NCBI RefSeq assembly: GCF_000196875.2
Contig: NC_014532.2
Span: 3,844,001 to 3,908,000, forward strand
Source: Halomonas elongata DSM 2581
Lineage (GTDB): Bacteria > Pseudomonadota > Gammaproteobacteria > Pseudomonadales > Halomonadaceae
Reading direction: 5' to 3'
DNA length: 64,000 nucleotides
Of this stretch, positions 8,600 through 17,886 are shown piece after piece. The position numbers were made by a program, and so were the translations under genes. How positions within the stretch are numbered: the first letter of the stretch is position 1; each line of letters begins with the position of its first letter. Under the pieces are notes generated by a model, which saw only the letters and a program-made list of their open reading frames with translations, was not told the origin of the DNA and ran no database searches.

Positions 8600-8983
8600 A
8601 TGCACGACCGACCCTGGTGGTTGACGACGGCGCTGTCCGGCGCCCTGATGGTGGTGTTCGGCGCTTTCGGCGCCCACGTCCTGGCGAACGAACTGACACC
8701 GCGCGCGATGGCCGCCTTCGAGACCGGCGTACGCTATCAGGCCTGGCACACCCTGGCGATGCTCGGCGTGCTGGCCTGGCGCGCGGCCGTGCCACTGCCC
8801 GGCCAGCGCCTGGTACTGGCCCTCTGGGCGGGCGGCATGCTGTTGTTCTGCGGGTCGCTGTACGGCCTGACACTCTCCGGCCAGAGCTGGCTCGGGCCGA
8901 TCACACCGCTGGGTGGCCTGCTGCTGATACTGGGATGGCTGGCCCTGGCCATCGCCGTGTTGCGAGCCCGCCCTGGCGCCTGA
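8600..8983 (+). CDS. DUF423 family small membrane protein (YgdD-like)
   Basis: This 127-residue protein has four TM helices. It has the conserved DUF423 N-terminus, GALMVVFGAFGAHVL, then FETGVRYQAWHTLAM and FCGSLYGLTLSG. These match the YgdD/YwdK family of unknown function in the inner membrane. GGAGA precedes the ATG at 8600. Confidence 0.88.
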   Translation: MHDRPWWLTTALSGALMVVFGAFGAHVLANELTPRAMAAFETGVRYQAWHTLAMLGVLAWRAAVPLPGQRLVLALWAGGMLLFCGSLYGLTLSGQSWLGPITPLGGLLLILGWLALAIAVLRARPGA

Positions 8984-9000
8984 AGCCCAAGTGGCGAGCT

Positions 9001-9414
9001 TCAGTCGCTGTCGGGCAGCGCATAGGTCGCCGTCACCAGCGCCACTGGCGCGTCGTCACCGGCGGAGAACAACTGCACCTCGCCAACGGCCAGACGACTG
9101 CCCAGCTTGACGAGGCGCGCATTGGCGATGAGATCGCGATCGCCCCGGGCCCGCCGCAGGAAGCGACAATGCAAATCGCTGGTGACCGCCATCGGCTCCG
9201 GGCCGATCTGCGCCAGGATCGCCACATAGAGGCAGACATCGGCCAGCCCCATCATGGTCGGCCCGGAGACACAGGCTCCGGGCCGCAGGTGCTCGTCCTC
9301 GATGGCCAGACTCATGGTCGCGCACATCTCGTCGACGCCTTCGATGGTACCGGCTCGTTGTGGAAAGACCTCGTCGAGAAACTCCTCGATGGCGGCGGCG
9401 GTCATCACGGTCAT
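9001..9414 (-). CDS. PaaI-like hotdog-fold thioesterase
   Basis: This 137-residue hotdog protein has SGPTMMGLADVCLYVAI, the position that carries the catalytic Asp/Glu in PaaI/YbgC-type thioesterases, followed by VTSDLHCRFLRRARG. It probably hydrolyses an acyl-CoA; substrate unknown. GGGAG precedes the ATG at 9414, which was preferred to the in-frame ATG at 9453. It converges on the DUF423 gene with 17 bp between stops. A 7-bp inverted repeat (8980-9004) spans the junction. Confidence 0.75.
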   Translation of the reverse strand: MTVMTAAAIEEFLDEVFPQRAGTIEGVDEMCATMSLAIEDEHLRPGACVSGPTMMGLADVCLYVAILAQIGPEPMAVTSDLHCRFLRRARGDRDLIANARLVKLGSRLAVGEVQLFSAGDDAPVALVTATYALPDSD

Positions 9415-9521
9415 GGGGCTCTCCCTGCGACGGTTATCAGGCATTGGCCCCAAGATAGCCCAGCGACGCGCATCAGGATATCCCGCGATCCACGTATCGC
9501 GTGCCCGTAGCCTGTAACCGA

Positions 9522-11696
9522 TCAGGCGCCCTTGTGAACGGCGCGCCAGTGGTGCAGCAGCGGCTCGGTGTAACCGGCGGGCTGCTCGAGTCCCTTGAAG
9601 ATCAGATCGGAGGCGGCCTGGAAGGCATGGGAGGCCGAGAAGTCGGCGCTCATCGCCGTATAGTCCGGATCTCCGGCGTTCTGCTCGTCGACGACCTTCG
9701 CCATGCGCTCCAGGGTATCCCGCACCCGGGCCTCGTCCACCACGCCGTGGTGCAACCAGTTGGCCACGTGCTGGCTGGAGATACGCAGGGTCGCGCGATC
9801 CTCCATCAGGCCGACATCATGGATATCCGGCACCTTGGAGCACCCCACGCCGTGCTCGACCCAGCGCACCACATAGCCGAGGATCCCCTGGCAGTTGTTG
9901 TCGAGCTCCTGCTGAATCTCGTCGTCGCTCCAGTCCGGGCGCTCGGCCACCGGCACGGTCAGCAGCTCGTCCAGGCAATCGGGTTCTCCCTGGGTCTCGA
10001 GCTCGCGCTGCACCTCGGCCACGCTGACCTGGTGATAATGCAGCGCATGCAGGGTGGCCGCCGTGGGAGATGGCACCCAGGCAGTGTTGGCGCCGGCCTT
10101 GGGGTGGCCGATCTTCTGCTCGAGCATCGCCGCCATCAGATCCGGCATGGCCCACATACCCTTGCCGATCTGGGCGTGGCCCCGCAGCCCGCAGGCCAGG
10201 CCGGTCTGGACGTTGCTGCGCTCGTAGGCACCGATCCAGGCGCTATTCTTCATGTCTCCCTTGCGGATCATCGGGCCGGCTTCCATGGTCGAGTGCATCT
10301 CGTCGCCGGTGCGATCGAGGAAGCCGGTGTTGATGAACACCACGCGCGAAGTGGCCTCGGCGATACATGCCTTGAGGTTCACCGAGGTGCGGCGTTCCTC
10401 GTCCATGATGCCCATCTTCAGGGTGTCGCGGGTCATGCCCAGCAGGTCTTCGACGCGCTCGAAGAGCGTATCGGCGAAGGCGACTTCCTTCGGGCCATGC
10501 ATCTTGGGCTTGACGATGTACACCGAGCCCTCGCGGGAGTTGCGCGGCTCACCCTCGCCCTTGGCCAGGTCGTGCAGGGCGATCAGGCTGGTGACGACGG
10601 CATCGAGGATGCCCTCAGGCAGTTCATTGCCCTCGGCATCGAGTACCGCCGGCGTGGTCATGAGATGGCCGACATTGCGCACGAACAGCAATGAGCGTCC
10701 CGGCAGGGTCACTTCGCCACCCGCGGGATTACGCCAGGTACGATCATCGTTGAGACGACGCGTGAAGGTCTTGCCACCCTTGTCGATCTGGGTTTCCAGG
10801 TCACCCTTCATCAGGCCCAGCCAATTGGCGTAGACCTCGACCTTGTCTTCGGCATCCACCGCGGCCACGGAGTCCTCGCAGTCCATGATGGAGGTCAGCG
10901 CCGCCTCCACGACCACGTCCTTGACTCCGGCGGGATCGGTCTTGCCGATGGGATGGCCGGCATCGATCTGGATCTCCAGATGCAGGTCGTGATTGGCCAG
11001 CAGCACCGCATCGGGCGCTTCGGCTTCCCCCTGGAAGCCCACCAGCTTGCCGGGTTCCTTGAGGCCGGTCTCGCGGCCGCCCTCAAGAGTGACGACGAGA
11101 TGCCCGTCGCGCAGGGCATACTTGACCGCCTCGCCATGGGAACCGGTGGCCAGGGGAGCGGCGCGATCCAGCACGCCCCGGGCATAGGCGATCACCTTCT
11201 CGGCACGCTTGGGGTTGAAGCTCTCGCCACGCTCGGCGCCTTCCGTATCGGCGATGGCGTCGGTGCCATACAGGGCGTCGTACAGGCTGCCCCAACGCGC
11301 ATTGGCGGCATTCAGGGCATAGCGGGCATTGTTGACCGGCACCACCAGCTGCGGTCCGGCCTGCACGGCGATCTCGCGATCCACCTTGGTGGTGGTGACC
11401 TCGACATTCGCCGGCGCCTCGACCAGATAACCGATCTTCTCGAGAAAGGCGCGATAGGCCGCCATGTCACGTACCGGCCCTGCGTTGTCGCGGTGCCAGG
11501 TATCGAGCTCGGCCTGCAGGCGCTCCCGCTCGGCGAGCAATTCGCGGTTTTGGGGTGTCAAATCGTGAAAGAGGGCGTCCACGCCGGCCCAGAAGGCTTC
11601 GGGATCGACACCGGTTCCCGGCAGAGCCTGTTCGTTGATGAAGCGGTCCAGCTCGGCGGCCACTTGAAGGCGATGGCGGGTGATGCGTTGGGTCAT
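9522..11696 (-). CDS. glcB: Malate synthase G
   Basis: This 724-residue enzyme condenses glyoxylate and acetyl-CoA to malate. The length is that of isoform G, not the about 540-residue isoform A. Conserved blocks include [30 protein letters not shown] and the late [15 protein letters not shown] and [23 protein letters not shown] segments. It stands alone with no isocitrate lyase beside it. A perfect dyad lies about 86 bp upstream of the start and may be its operator. Confidence 0.97.
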   Translation of the reverse strand: MTQRITRHRLQVAAELDRFINEQALPGTGVDPEAFWAGVDALFHDLTPQNRELLAERERLQAELDTWHRDNAGPVRDMAAYRAFLEKIGYLVEAPANVEVTTTKVDREIAVQAGPQLVVPVNNARYALNAANARWGSLYDALYGTDAIADTEGAERGESFNPKRAEKVIAYARGVLDRAAPLATGSHGEAVKYALRDGHLVVTLEGGRETGLKEPGKLVGFQGEAEAPDAVLLANHDLHLEIQIDAGHPIGKTDPAGVKDVVVEAALTSIMDCEDSVAAVDAEDKVEVYANWLGLMKGDLETQIDKGGKTFTRRLNDDRTWRNPAGGEVTLPGRSLLFVRNVGHLMTTPAVLDAEGNELPEGILDAVVTSLIALHDLAKGEGEPRNSREGSVYIVKPKMHGPKEVAFADTLFERVEDLLGMTRDTLKMGIMDEERRTSVNLKACIAEATSRVVFINTGFLDRTGDEMHSTMEAGPMIRKGDMKNSAWIGAYERSNVQTGLACGLRGHAQIGKGMWAMPDLMAAMLEQKIGHPKAGANTAWVPSPTAATLHALHYHQVSVAEVQRELETQGEPDCLDELLTVPVAERPDWSDDEIQQELDNNCQGILGYVVRWVEHGVGCSKVPDIHDVGLMEDRATLRISSQHVANWLHHGVVDEARVRDTLERMAKVVDEQNAGDPDYTAMSADFSASHAFQAASDLIFKGLEQPAGYTEPLLHHWRAVHKGA

Positions 11697-11781
11697 GGGT
11701 CGTTCTCCTTATGCGTGGCAGTTCGGCGCCCCCTGGCACCGAGCGGCCGGACAGCGAAGGGTGACTGCTCGCTAATAATTT

Positions 11782-11800
11782 TGTGGAAAATCATTCCACA
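11782..11800. promoter_or_regulatory. Palindromic operator candidate upstream of glcB
   Basis: The perfect dyad TGTGGAA-N5-TTCCACA sits between glcB (-) and the divergent hydrolase gene (+), inside an AT-rich stretch (CTAATAATTTTGTGG). The size and spacing suit a dimeric GntR- or IclR-type repressor such as a glyoxylate or glycolate regulator. The protein is not identifiable from the window. Confidence 0.55.
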
Positions 11801-11935
11801 TGTAAAGCCGAGGGAGGCGCGTTGCGCCACGATATCGACCAAATGACGAGACGCAGCCGACGCTTTTCCCTCGATATCATGGCTGGCTCCCGCGCCAGCA
11901 TGACGCTAGCATGGGCGGGCACAGCAGAGGATGCG

Positions 11936-12916
11936 ATGAGCGATTTCACACCCCTACAGGAACTCGGCCCTCTGGCACCGGTCGAGCAGGCCGGCCAGGC
12001 GCTGGAATGCTACCTGGATCATTATGGCCTGAGCCCGTTGCTCGCCGGGACGATGGACCTGCACGTGGGTTATGTGGATGCTCACGGCTTTCGGCTCTGG
12101 ACCCAAGTGTGGACGCCCCAGGACCCCATCGGCACGATCTGGGTGGTGCATGGCTACTACGATCACCTGGGGCTCTACCGCCACCTGCTCGAATGCCTGC
12201 TGGAACGCAACTGGCGCGTGGTGCTGTGGGACCTCCCCGGACACGGCCTTTCCAGCGGCCCGCGAGCCTCCATCGGCGACTTCGACGAATACGGCGCCTG
12301 CCTGAACGACCTGCGCCAGGAGCTCGAGTCGCGAGAGCTGGTCGCTCCCCCCTGGGTCGGAATCGGCCAGAGCACCGGAGCGGCAATACTCGCCACCGAC
12401 GCCCTCACGCGAGACGATAACAGCTACTGGCAAGGCCTCGCCCTGCTGGCCCCGCTGGTGCGCCCCTGGGGCTGGTCTCAATCCAGCTGGCTGCATCGGC
12501 TGGTGGGTCCCTTCGTGCGCTCGGTGCCTCGGCGCTTCCGCGAAAACTCCACCGACAGCGACTTCGCCGCCTTCCTCCGTGAAGGCGACCCACTGCAGCC
12601 GGATCGCCTGGCCATGGAATGGGTCGATGCCATGCGCCGCTGGATGCCACGCCTGCTGGCCCTGCCACCCAGCCGCGTTCCCACACTGATCCTGCAGGGC
12701 GAACAGGATTCGACCGTGGACTGGGAATGGAACCTCGACGTGCTCGACCGCAAATTCCCCAACGCCGAGATCTGCCGCCATCCCGAAGCCCGGCACCACC
12801 TGGTCAACGAGGCCGAATCGATACGCCGCTCCCTGTTCGCGGACCTGGCGCGCTTCCTCGCCGACCTGGAAGAAGGCTTCGAGGCCCTGCCTCCCGAAAG
12901 GCGACGCTGCTCATGA
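11936..12916 (+). CDS. Alpha/beta hydrolase, lysophospholipase/monoacylglycerol lipase type
   Basis: This 326-residue protein has the Hydrolase_4/S33 fold. The oxyanion segment is VVHGYYDHLGLYRHLL, the family motif is LWDLPGHGLSSGPRASI and the nucleophile elbow is GIGQSTGAA (GxSxG, with Ser in QST). The acid is in LQGEQDSTVDW and the His in EARHHLVNE. It probably cleaves a monoacyl lipid or small ester. The start at 11936 follows AGAGG. It is translationally coupled (ATGA overlap) to the lipoprotein gene at 12913. Confidence 0.8.
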   Translation: MSDFTPLQELGPLAPVEQAGQALECYLDHYGLSPLLAGTMDLHVGYVDAHGFRLWTQVWTPQDPIGTIWVVHGYYDHLGLYRHLLECLLERNWRVVLWDLPGHGLSSGPRASIGDFDEYGACLNDLRQELESRELVAPPWVGIGQSTGAAILATDALTRDDNSYWQGLALLAPLVRPWGWSQSSWLHRLVGPFVRSVPRRFRENSTDSDFAAFLREGDPLQPDRLAMEWVDAMRRWMPRLLALPPSRVPTLILQGEQDSTVDWEWNLDVLDRKFPNAEICRHPEARHHLVNEAESIRRSLFADLARFLADLEEGFEALPPERRRCS

Positions 12917-13395
12917 CCCAACGCATCCTGACACTGCTGATGCTGTCGGTTCTCCTCGCCGGCTGCGCCGCCGCTCCGGAACGCCCCAAGACCGTGCGTC
13001 AGGCGTTGTTCGGGCTCGGTGAACGCGCCGCCGAACAGGTGGCCGCCTCACCGACACTGCCCACGCCCGCCACCGATCAGGTGCTGCTGCTGGCCACGCC
13101 GGAGATCGACCCCGACCTGGGACTCTCCGACGAGCGTTTGATGGAGAGCCTGACCCGCGCCCTGCTCGGGCTCGACGACGGCCCCCAGGTGCTCGACTGG
13201 CGCCCCGCCCTGGCCGACGCAGGGCGCAACCAATGGCGCCTGGACAGCCGCTTGAACGCCTCGGCACCACGCCTGCAACTCTCCGACCGCGAACTGCTGC
13301 CCTACCGCTTGACCCTGACCCTGCGCCGCCCCGGCAGTGACCAGGCACTATGGCAGGCCCATATCGACGGTGCCCTCGACGCTACCGCGTTGTGA
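12913..13395 (+). CDS. Small predicted lipoprotein, unknown function
   Basis: This 160-residue protein has a lipoprotein signal (MTQRILTLLMLSVLLAGC, lipobox LAGC at about residue 18). The mature part starts with APERPKTVRQALFGLGERAAEQ and then has a compact alpha/beta region: VLLLATPEIDPDLGLSDERLMESLTRALLGL. This resembles the DNA- or sugar-binding style of LpoB/CsgG-like small lipoproteins, but I cannot assign a family. Its start overlaps the hydrolase stop (ATGA), so the two are co-translated. Confidence 0.7.
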   Translation: MTQRILTLLMLSVLLAGCAAAPERPKTVRQALFGLGERAAEQVAASPTLPTPATDQVLLLATPEIDPDLGLSDERLMESLTRALLGLDDGPQVLDWRPALADAGRNQWRLDSRLNASAPRLQLSDRELLPYRLTLTLRRPGSDQALWQAHIDGALDATAL

Positions 13396-13442
13396 CACAC
13401 CGCCTGCCAGGCCGACCATCTCGAGGGTCTTGAGCATTCTTA

Positions 13443-13593
13443 CGCTTCGTCCCCGCGAGTGCGGGGACCGGCTGCTCGAGCACAAGCGTGAACAAGAGGA
13501 GTACGGTTCATCCCCGCGGGTGCGGGGACCGGCCCAGGGCGATGCCTGGCACCAGGGCGGCGCGCGGTTTATCCCCGCGGGTGCGGGGACCGG
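13443..13593 (-). CRISPR. Mini CRISPR array, type I-E-like repeats, 3 repeats and 2 spacers
   Basis: Three 29-nt repeats lie at 13443-13471, 13504-13532 and 13565-13593, separated by two spacers of exactly 32 nt (period 61). Their core TCCCCGCGGGTGCGGGGA with flank CGGTTYA matches the reverse complement of type I-E repeats, which end GGGGATRAACCG. The repeat at 13443 has three differences from the middle copy, as terminal repeats often do. The array therefore reads on the - strand, with its leader to the right (13594 to about 13750). No cas gene is present in the window. Confidence 0.9.
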
Positions 13594-13750
13594 TCCAAGT
13601 GTAGCCACTTGTTTTGCAAGCGGAAAATCGCCAATGGAATTTCCACCGGCGATTCTGCTTATTTCTTGATCAGTCTGGATTATTAAAGAGCCAATAAAAT
13701 CAGCCAGTTGTCTAAAGCAGTAGAAATCGCACCAACCGTGCCCATTCGCC
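13594..13750 (-). promoter_or_regulatory. Putative CRISPR leader
   Basis: The stretch next to the non-degenerate repeat end is visibly AT-richer than its surroundings (around 13620-13720, with TTATTTCTTGATC and GGATTATTAAAGAGCC). It contains no gene, as expected for a leader that carries the array promoter on the - strand. Its right boundary is not defined by sequence. Confidence 0.45.
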
Positions 13751-13917
13751 ACCCAATAGCAGCGACATCCCAGACCGCGACGCGGCGGCAAATGGCGCTA
13801 TCACATCATTCCCCTGGCCTCCCTGCCCAGGTGACGCGACACATTCCATCCAAGCACGCTCCTTGCCTTCCCGCCACCTCTGAACATCCATCCACACGAC
13901 TCTTCAACCCGGCCCCG

Positions 13918-13945
13918 ATTCGAGGCATTATCATCGGGATCGAAT
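13918..13945. promoter_or_regulatory. Inverted repeat ahead of the WYL regulator gene
   Basis: ATTCGA (13918-13923) and TCGAAT (13940-13945) form a 6-bp dyad with a 16-nt spacer containing GCATTATCAT, a plausible -10 area. It ends 26 bp before the WYL start codon. Autoregulation by the WYL protein would fit this position, as known for BrxR/CapW-type regulators. Confidence 0.35.
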
Positions 13946-13970
13946 ATGGCAACCATGGATGGAGGCCGTC

Positions 13971-14840
13971 ATGAATGCGCACACGCCCCTTGCCTGGGAT
14001 ACCCTGGCACGCTATCGGCTGATCGAGATTCTGTCACTGTGGGAAGGTCGGGTAGCCGCCAGTCAGATTGGTGAGGCGTTCGGCGTCGGTCGTCAGCAGG
14101 CCCAGAAGGTGCTGCGGCGCTATCGGGATCTGGCCCCGGAGAACCTGCATTACGACGAAACCCGCCATGGCTTTCTGCCCAGTCCCGACTTCCTGCCCCG
14201 CTTCACCCAAGGGCGGGCCGATGAGTACCTGCACCTGTTGAATGCCCACGATACCCTGAACTCGCCTTTCGCTGGCCTCAGCATGGGCGCGGCAAACACC
14301 GAGTCGCTGCCAATGCCGAACCGGTCGATATCCCCGCAAGTGGTACGGGAGGTGGTCAAGGCGGCTCGGGAGAGGCGCCGGCTGGAAGTGACGTATGCCT
14401 CTTTCTCGAACCCGGAGGGCCAGGATCGCATTCTCGTGCCGCACACGTTGGTATTCGCCGCCGGGCGCTGGCATGTGCGCGCCTATTGCGAGAAGCATCG
14501 CAACTATCGGGATTTCGTGTTGAGCCGCTTTCGCGGCGTGCCGGAGGATGCAGGCCCCATGCTCGGCAGGCATGATGCCGAGCATGACGAACGCTGGCAG
14601 ACCCGCGTGGCGGTGCGCCTGATTCCCGATCGGCGTCTTCCACAGGCCGAACGAGATCTGCTGGCACTGGACTACGCCATGCACGACGGCGAACTGGAAC
14701 TGTACTGTCGCGGCCCTTTGGTGCGCTATGCCCTGCGCGAGCTGGGCGTCAACCCGCACCATGCGGAGGCCAATCCCCGTGCCCAGCAGATCGAGATCGC
14801 CAACCGGGAGTCCCTGGCCGCCTGGATTCTCTGGTCCTGA
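13971..14840 (+). CDS. WYL-domain transcriptional regulator (BrxR/CapW-like)
   Basis: This 289-residue protein has an N-terminal winged-helix DNA-binding part (about residues 10-65, with SQIGEAFGVGRQQAQKVLRRYRDL). The WYL ligand domain (about 115-200) contains RRLEVTYASFSNPEG and RILVPHTLVFAAGRWHVRAYCEKHRNYRDFVLSRFRG. A C-terminal WCX-like extension (about 205-285) follows. WYL proteins of this layout repress defence genes (BREX, CBASS) or CRISPR functions and sense nucleic-acid ligands. It starts 377 bp from the CRISPR array and is divergent from it. GGAGG 6 bp upstream supports the ATG at 13971 over 13959. No defence effector follows. Confidence 0.85.
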   Translation: MNAHTPLAWDTLARYRLIEILSLWEGRVAASQIGEAFGVGRQQAQKVLRRYRDLAPENLHYDETRHGFLPSPDFLPRFTQGRADEYLHLLNAHDTLNSPFAGLSMGAANTESLPMPNRSISPQVVREVVKAARERRRLEVTYASFSNPEGQDRILVPHTLVFAAGRWHVRAYCEKHRNYRDFVLSRFRGVPEDAGPMLGRHDAEHDERWQTRVAVRLIPDRRLPQAERDLLALDYAMHDGELELYCRGPLVRYALRELGVNPHHAEANPRAQQIEIANRESLAAWILWS

Positions 14841-14873
14841 GTCATGGCCTGGCGCCCCGCATCGGTTCTCGGA

Positions 14874-15425
14874 TCAAAAGGTGTAGACCGCGCTGGCCGT
14901 CACCATGTCGAGGTCGCCGATCTCGTCGGTATCGAGGCGCTCGAGCTCCAGACGGCCAGTCAGGCCGAATAGACCGAACCTTGCACCCACGCCGTAGACC
15001 GGGTCGGTACCGGAGGGGTCGCCGCTGATGCCGTGACCGCGCCGATCGGCATCCCAATCGGCCATGCCGGCCTTGGCATAGAGCCCCAGCGGCCCGAGAC
15101 TCCAGCCCAGCACGCCGGTGGCCTGGAAGCTCTCGACATCGAGACTGGCCGAGTGGCCATTCGCTTTACCATCGAGCGTACCGGTGTTGACGTAGGCCAG
15201 CTCTGCACCCACGTCCAGGAAGGGCAACCAGCCAAAGTTGTAACCGCCGATCAGCTTCCAGTGCTCGGCCTCGTCATCGAAGTTGCCATCGCCATGCGTC
15301 TGGCCGACACCGCCGCCGAGATAGAAGCCGGTATCGCCGGTAGCGAAAGCATTGGGCGCCGCCAGGGCCAGCAGGCCAGCCACTCCCAGAGCGCCGAGCG
15401 TCGGCAATGTGCGTTCGAGAGACAT
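14874..15425 (-). CDS. Outer membrane beta-barrel protein (porin-like/OmpA-like TM domain)
   Basis: This 183-residue protein has a signal peptide (about residues 1-28, ending NAFA). It has alternating hydrophobic strands typical of an eight-stranded barrel, such as FYLGGGVGQTHGD, WKLIGGYNFGWLPFLDVGAELAYV and LGLYAKAGMADWDAD. It ends VTASAVYTF, with the C-terminal Phe recognised by the BAM machinery. No plug or peptidoglycan-binding domain is present. Function is unknown; small barrels of this type are often stress-induced surface proteins. Confidence 0.8.
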   Translation of the reverse strand: MSLERTLPTLGALGVAGLLALAAPNAFATGDTGFYLGGGVGQTHGDGNFDDEAEHWKLIGGYNFGWLPFLDVGAELAYVNTGTLDGKANGHSASLDVESFQATGVLGWSLGPLGLYAKAGMADWDADRRGHGISGDPSGTDPVYGVGARFGLFGLTGRLELERLDTDEIGDLDMVTASAVYTF

Positions 15426-15486
15426 TTCGTCATCCTTGCGAAAGGAAAGTAAGCCAACAGTCTATCAGGCCGCCCCCGCCGGCATG

Positions 15487-15530
15487 GCAACAAAAGAAAA
15501 CGCCGCCGGCCCCTCAAGGGACCGGCGGCG
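15487..15530 (-). terminator. Intrinsic terminator of the BCCT transporter gene
   Basis: Reading the - strand, a 14-bp GC stem with one mismatch (15501-15514 / 15517-15530) is followed by GTTTTCTTTTGTTG. It lies 24 bp after the transporter stop codon. Confidence 0.85.
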
Positions 15531-15553
15531 TATCGGTGCCAACCTGAGCCAGG

Positions 15554-17614
15554 TCAGGCCGGCGGTTGCTCGGGACTATCCGGCATGTTGATATGCCCCG
15601 GCTCCATCCGATTGAGGTGCAGGAACTGCATGTGCCGCTCGTACTGATCGAGCACATCCTCAATCACCTGCTCCCGGTTGTATCCCATCAGGTCATATCC
15701 CTGGCTACCTTCCATCAGGTAGACCTCGACCCGGTAGTAACGCTTGTCGGCCTGAGGCGTATGCATGGCGAAGCCCGGCGTGGGGAAGCCCTGACTCCAC
15801 ACCTGATAGGTGAAGTTCTGCTCGTCCTGCAGGTCGACATTCAGGGACATGTAATCATAGCCGTTCTGCACGCCCTGATTGACCTCCACTTCGACCCCCT
15901 GCTCGCTCAGGGAGTCGCGCACGGCCTCCAGTGCCGGCAGGCAAGTCTCGTTCATGAAACGCTTGGCCTGCTTCTCGTTGGGAAAACTCATGGCACGCCT
16001 GATGCGATGCTGCCAGTTGTCACGCTTGTCGCGTCCACCAACGGTACGTCCGGACAGGTTGCTGGACAGGCTGAGCATCCGGCTGTCCTCCTTGAAGGCT
16101 TCCATCTTCAATGCCCTGTGCAGCCCGGCGATGATGAAGAACAGCACGATCGAGAATGGCAGACCGGTGATGACCACGGCACTCTGCAGGGCGCCCAGTC
16201 CCCCGGCAAGCAGCAAGGAGAGCGTCAACACACCGATCACGGCCGACCAGAGGATGCGCATCCAGATCGGTGCGTCGGAATTGACGTTCTTCAAGATCGA
16301 CGTGAAGTTCGACAGCACCAGGGCACCGGAGTCTCCCGAGGTAACGAAGAACACGATGGCCAGAATGCTGACTGCCATCGTGGTGACGATGGGTGCCGGA
16401 TACTCCTCGAGGAACAGATAGATCCCCGCCGGCGGATTTTCCATGATGCGCTGACCGAAGTCGCTGGCACCGTTCATGGCCATGTCGATGGCACTGTTAC
16501 CCAGCAGGGACATCCACAGGATCATGAAGATGATCGGCAGTGTCAGCGTGCCCAGCACGAAGGTACGGATAGTGCGACCACGCGAGATACGCGCCAGGAA
16601 GAGGCCCACGAAGGGACCCCAGGCGATCCACCAGGCCCAGAAGAACAGCGTCCAGGCATTGAGCCAGTCCTCGGGAGGATCGAAGGCATAGGTGTTGAAC
16701 GACATCTCGACAAAGCCCGAGAGGTAATCGCCGATGTTCATTACCAGGGCATTGAGCAAAAAGACGGTCTTGCCGGCGAAGAGCACGAACAGCAGCAGCA
16801 GTACGGCCAGCAGGATATTGAACTCGGAAAGCCGGCGAATGCCACGCTCCACCCCGGTGATGGCCGAAATGGTGGCGAACAGCACGATACCGAGCACCAG
16901 CACGACCTGAGTCCAGGTACTCTCGGGAATGCCGAACATGTAATCCAGCCCGAAGTTGAGCTGGATGACACCAATACCCAGGCTGGCCGCGATACCGAAT
17001 ACCGTGCCGAGAACGGCCGCTGTATCGACAGCATGCCCGATAATGCCGTAGATACGCTGCCCGAAGATCGGATACAGGGCGCTGCGAATGGTCAGCGGAA
17101 GATTGTGGCGGTAACTGAAAAAGGCCAGCGCCATGCCGATCAGGGTATAGATGCCCCAGCCGGACAAGCCCCAATGCAGAAAGGTCAACTGCATGGCGTG
17201 GCGTGCCGCGGCAACCTGTCCGTCGGGGGCTTCCGGTGCGTTGTAGAACTGGGTCACTGGCTCGGCCAGGGCGAAGAAGATGACCCCGATGCCGATACCC
17301 GCCGAGAACAGCATGGCGGACCAGGAGAACAGGTTGAAGTCGGGTCGCGAGTGCTCTGGGCCGAGACGTATCTTGCCATAGCGGGAAAAGCCCAGATAAA
17401 TCACGAAGCCCAGATAGATCACGACGGTCAGAAAGTAGTACCAACCGAAGGTCTGGGAGATCCAGCCCAGCACAGCGCCGATCACGGCATTGGCCTGCTC
17501 GGTGAGCAGCATCGTCCACAATGAAAAGGCGACAATACCGACGACGGAGCTATAGAAGACGACCGGATTGAGGCGATCGCGCTCCTCGACCTCCTTGTGC
17601 GTATCCGTGGTCAT
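15554..17614 (-). CDS. BCCT family transporter, BetT-like, with long C-terminal domain
   Basis: This 686-residue protein has 12 TM helices (about residues 20-525) and the family signature region WSAMLFSAGIGIGVIFFALAEPVTQF. The later motif reads LFFWAWWIAWGPFVGLFLARISRGRTIR. A C-terminal cytoplasmic domain of about 160 residues begins near RMLSLSSNLSG. This length matches BetT-type carriers (about 680), which import choline or betaines by H+ or Na+ symport and are osmotically controlled through the C-terminal tail. E. coli BetT has GIGIDLMFF where this protein has GIGIGVIFF, so choline specificity is not certain. It ends in a Pro-rich tail. An osmolyte role suits a halophile. Confidence 0.88.
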   Translation of the reverse strand: MTTDTHKEVEERDRLNPVVFYSSVVGIVAFSLWTMLLTEQANAVIGAVLGWISQTFGWYYFLTVVIYLGFVIYLGFSRYGKIRLGPEHSRPDFNLFSWSAMLFSAGIGIGVIFFALAEPVTQFYNAPEAPDGQVAAARHAMQLTFLHWGLSGWGIYTLIGMALAFFSYRHNLPLTIRSALYPIFGQRIYGIIGHAVDTAAVLGTVFGIAASLGIGVIQLNFGLDYMFGIPESTWTQVVLVLGIVLFATISAITGVERGIRRLSEFNILLAVLLLLFVLFAGKTVFLLNALVMNIGDYLSGFVEMSFNTYAFDPPEDWLNAWTLFFWAWWIAWGPFVGLFLARISRGRTIRTFVLGTLTLPIIFMILWMSLLGNSAIDMAMNGASDFGQRIMENPPAGIYLFLEEYPAPIVTTMAVSILAIVFFVTSGDSGALVLSNFTSILKNVNSDAPIWMRILWSAVIGVLTLSLLLAGGLGALQSAVVITGLPFSIVLFFIIAGLHRALKMEAFKEDSRMLSLSSNLSGRTVGGRDKRDNWQHRIRRAMSFPNEKQAKRFMNETCLPALEAVRDSLSEQGVEVEVNQGVQNGYDYMSLNVDLQDEQNFTYQVWSQGFPTPGFAMHTPQADKRYYRVEVYLMEGSQGYDLMGYNREQVIEDVLDQYERHMQFLHLNRMEPGHINMPDSPEQPPA

Positions 17615-17845
17615 AGAATGAACCCATTTTGTTGAGAAAAGGGAGAAGAATGCGGACTAAAAATAGCCGCATGACCAGACTATACCCGGCCAAGGTCGCT
17701 GCATCGCAACAATTTGCCCCATGGATGTCAACGCGGCTTTCCTGACACGAGCGGAGGGCCACCACGCACTCCCTGGCCTCGTCCTGGAACCCCCCGCCTC
17801 TGTCCGCCTCGCCAGGGTAACGGATCCGTTTGGCCTCACCCGTTA

Positions 17846-17860
17846 TGTTATGTTATAACC
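17846..17860 (+). promoter_or_regulatory. Zur box upstream of the znu operon
   Basis: TGTTATGTTATAACC contains the dyad GTTAT-N3-ATAAC and resembles the gammaproteobacterial Zur consensus TGTTATAWTATAACA. It sits 27 bp before the first gene of the operon. Zur-Zn would repress the zinc importer when zinc is sufficient. The zur gene itself is not in the window. Confidence 0.75.
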
Positions 17861-17886
17861 TCTGCGCCTTATCGGAGGTCTTCATC

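Noticed and set aside
13396..13970. Coding interpretations of the frames that cross the CRISPR repeats
   Set aside because: Translations include repeat-derived residues (PRVRGP-type periodic strings) and no start signals. The 61-bp periodicity explains the frames.
15566..17524. A 652-codon open frame opposite the BCCT transporter
   Set aside because: The product would be a Gln/His/Asp-rich hydrophilic string with no domain; the - strand transporter is complete with its terminator.
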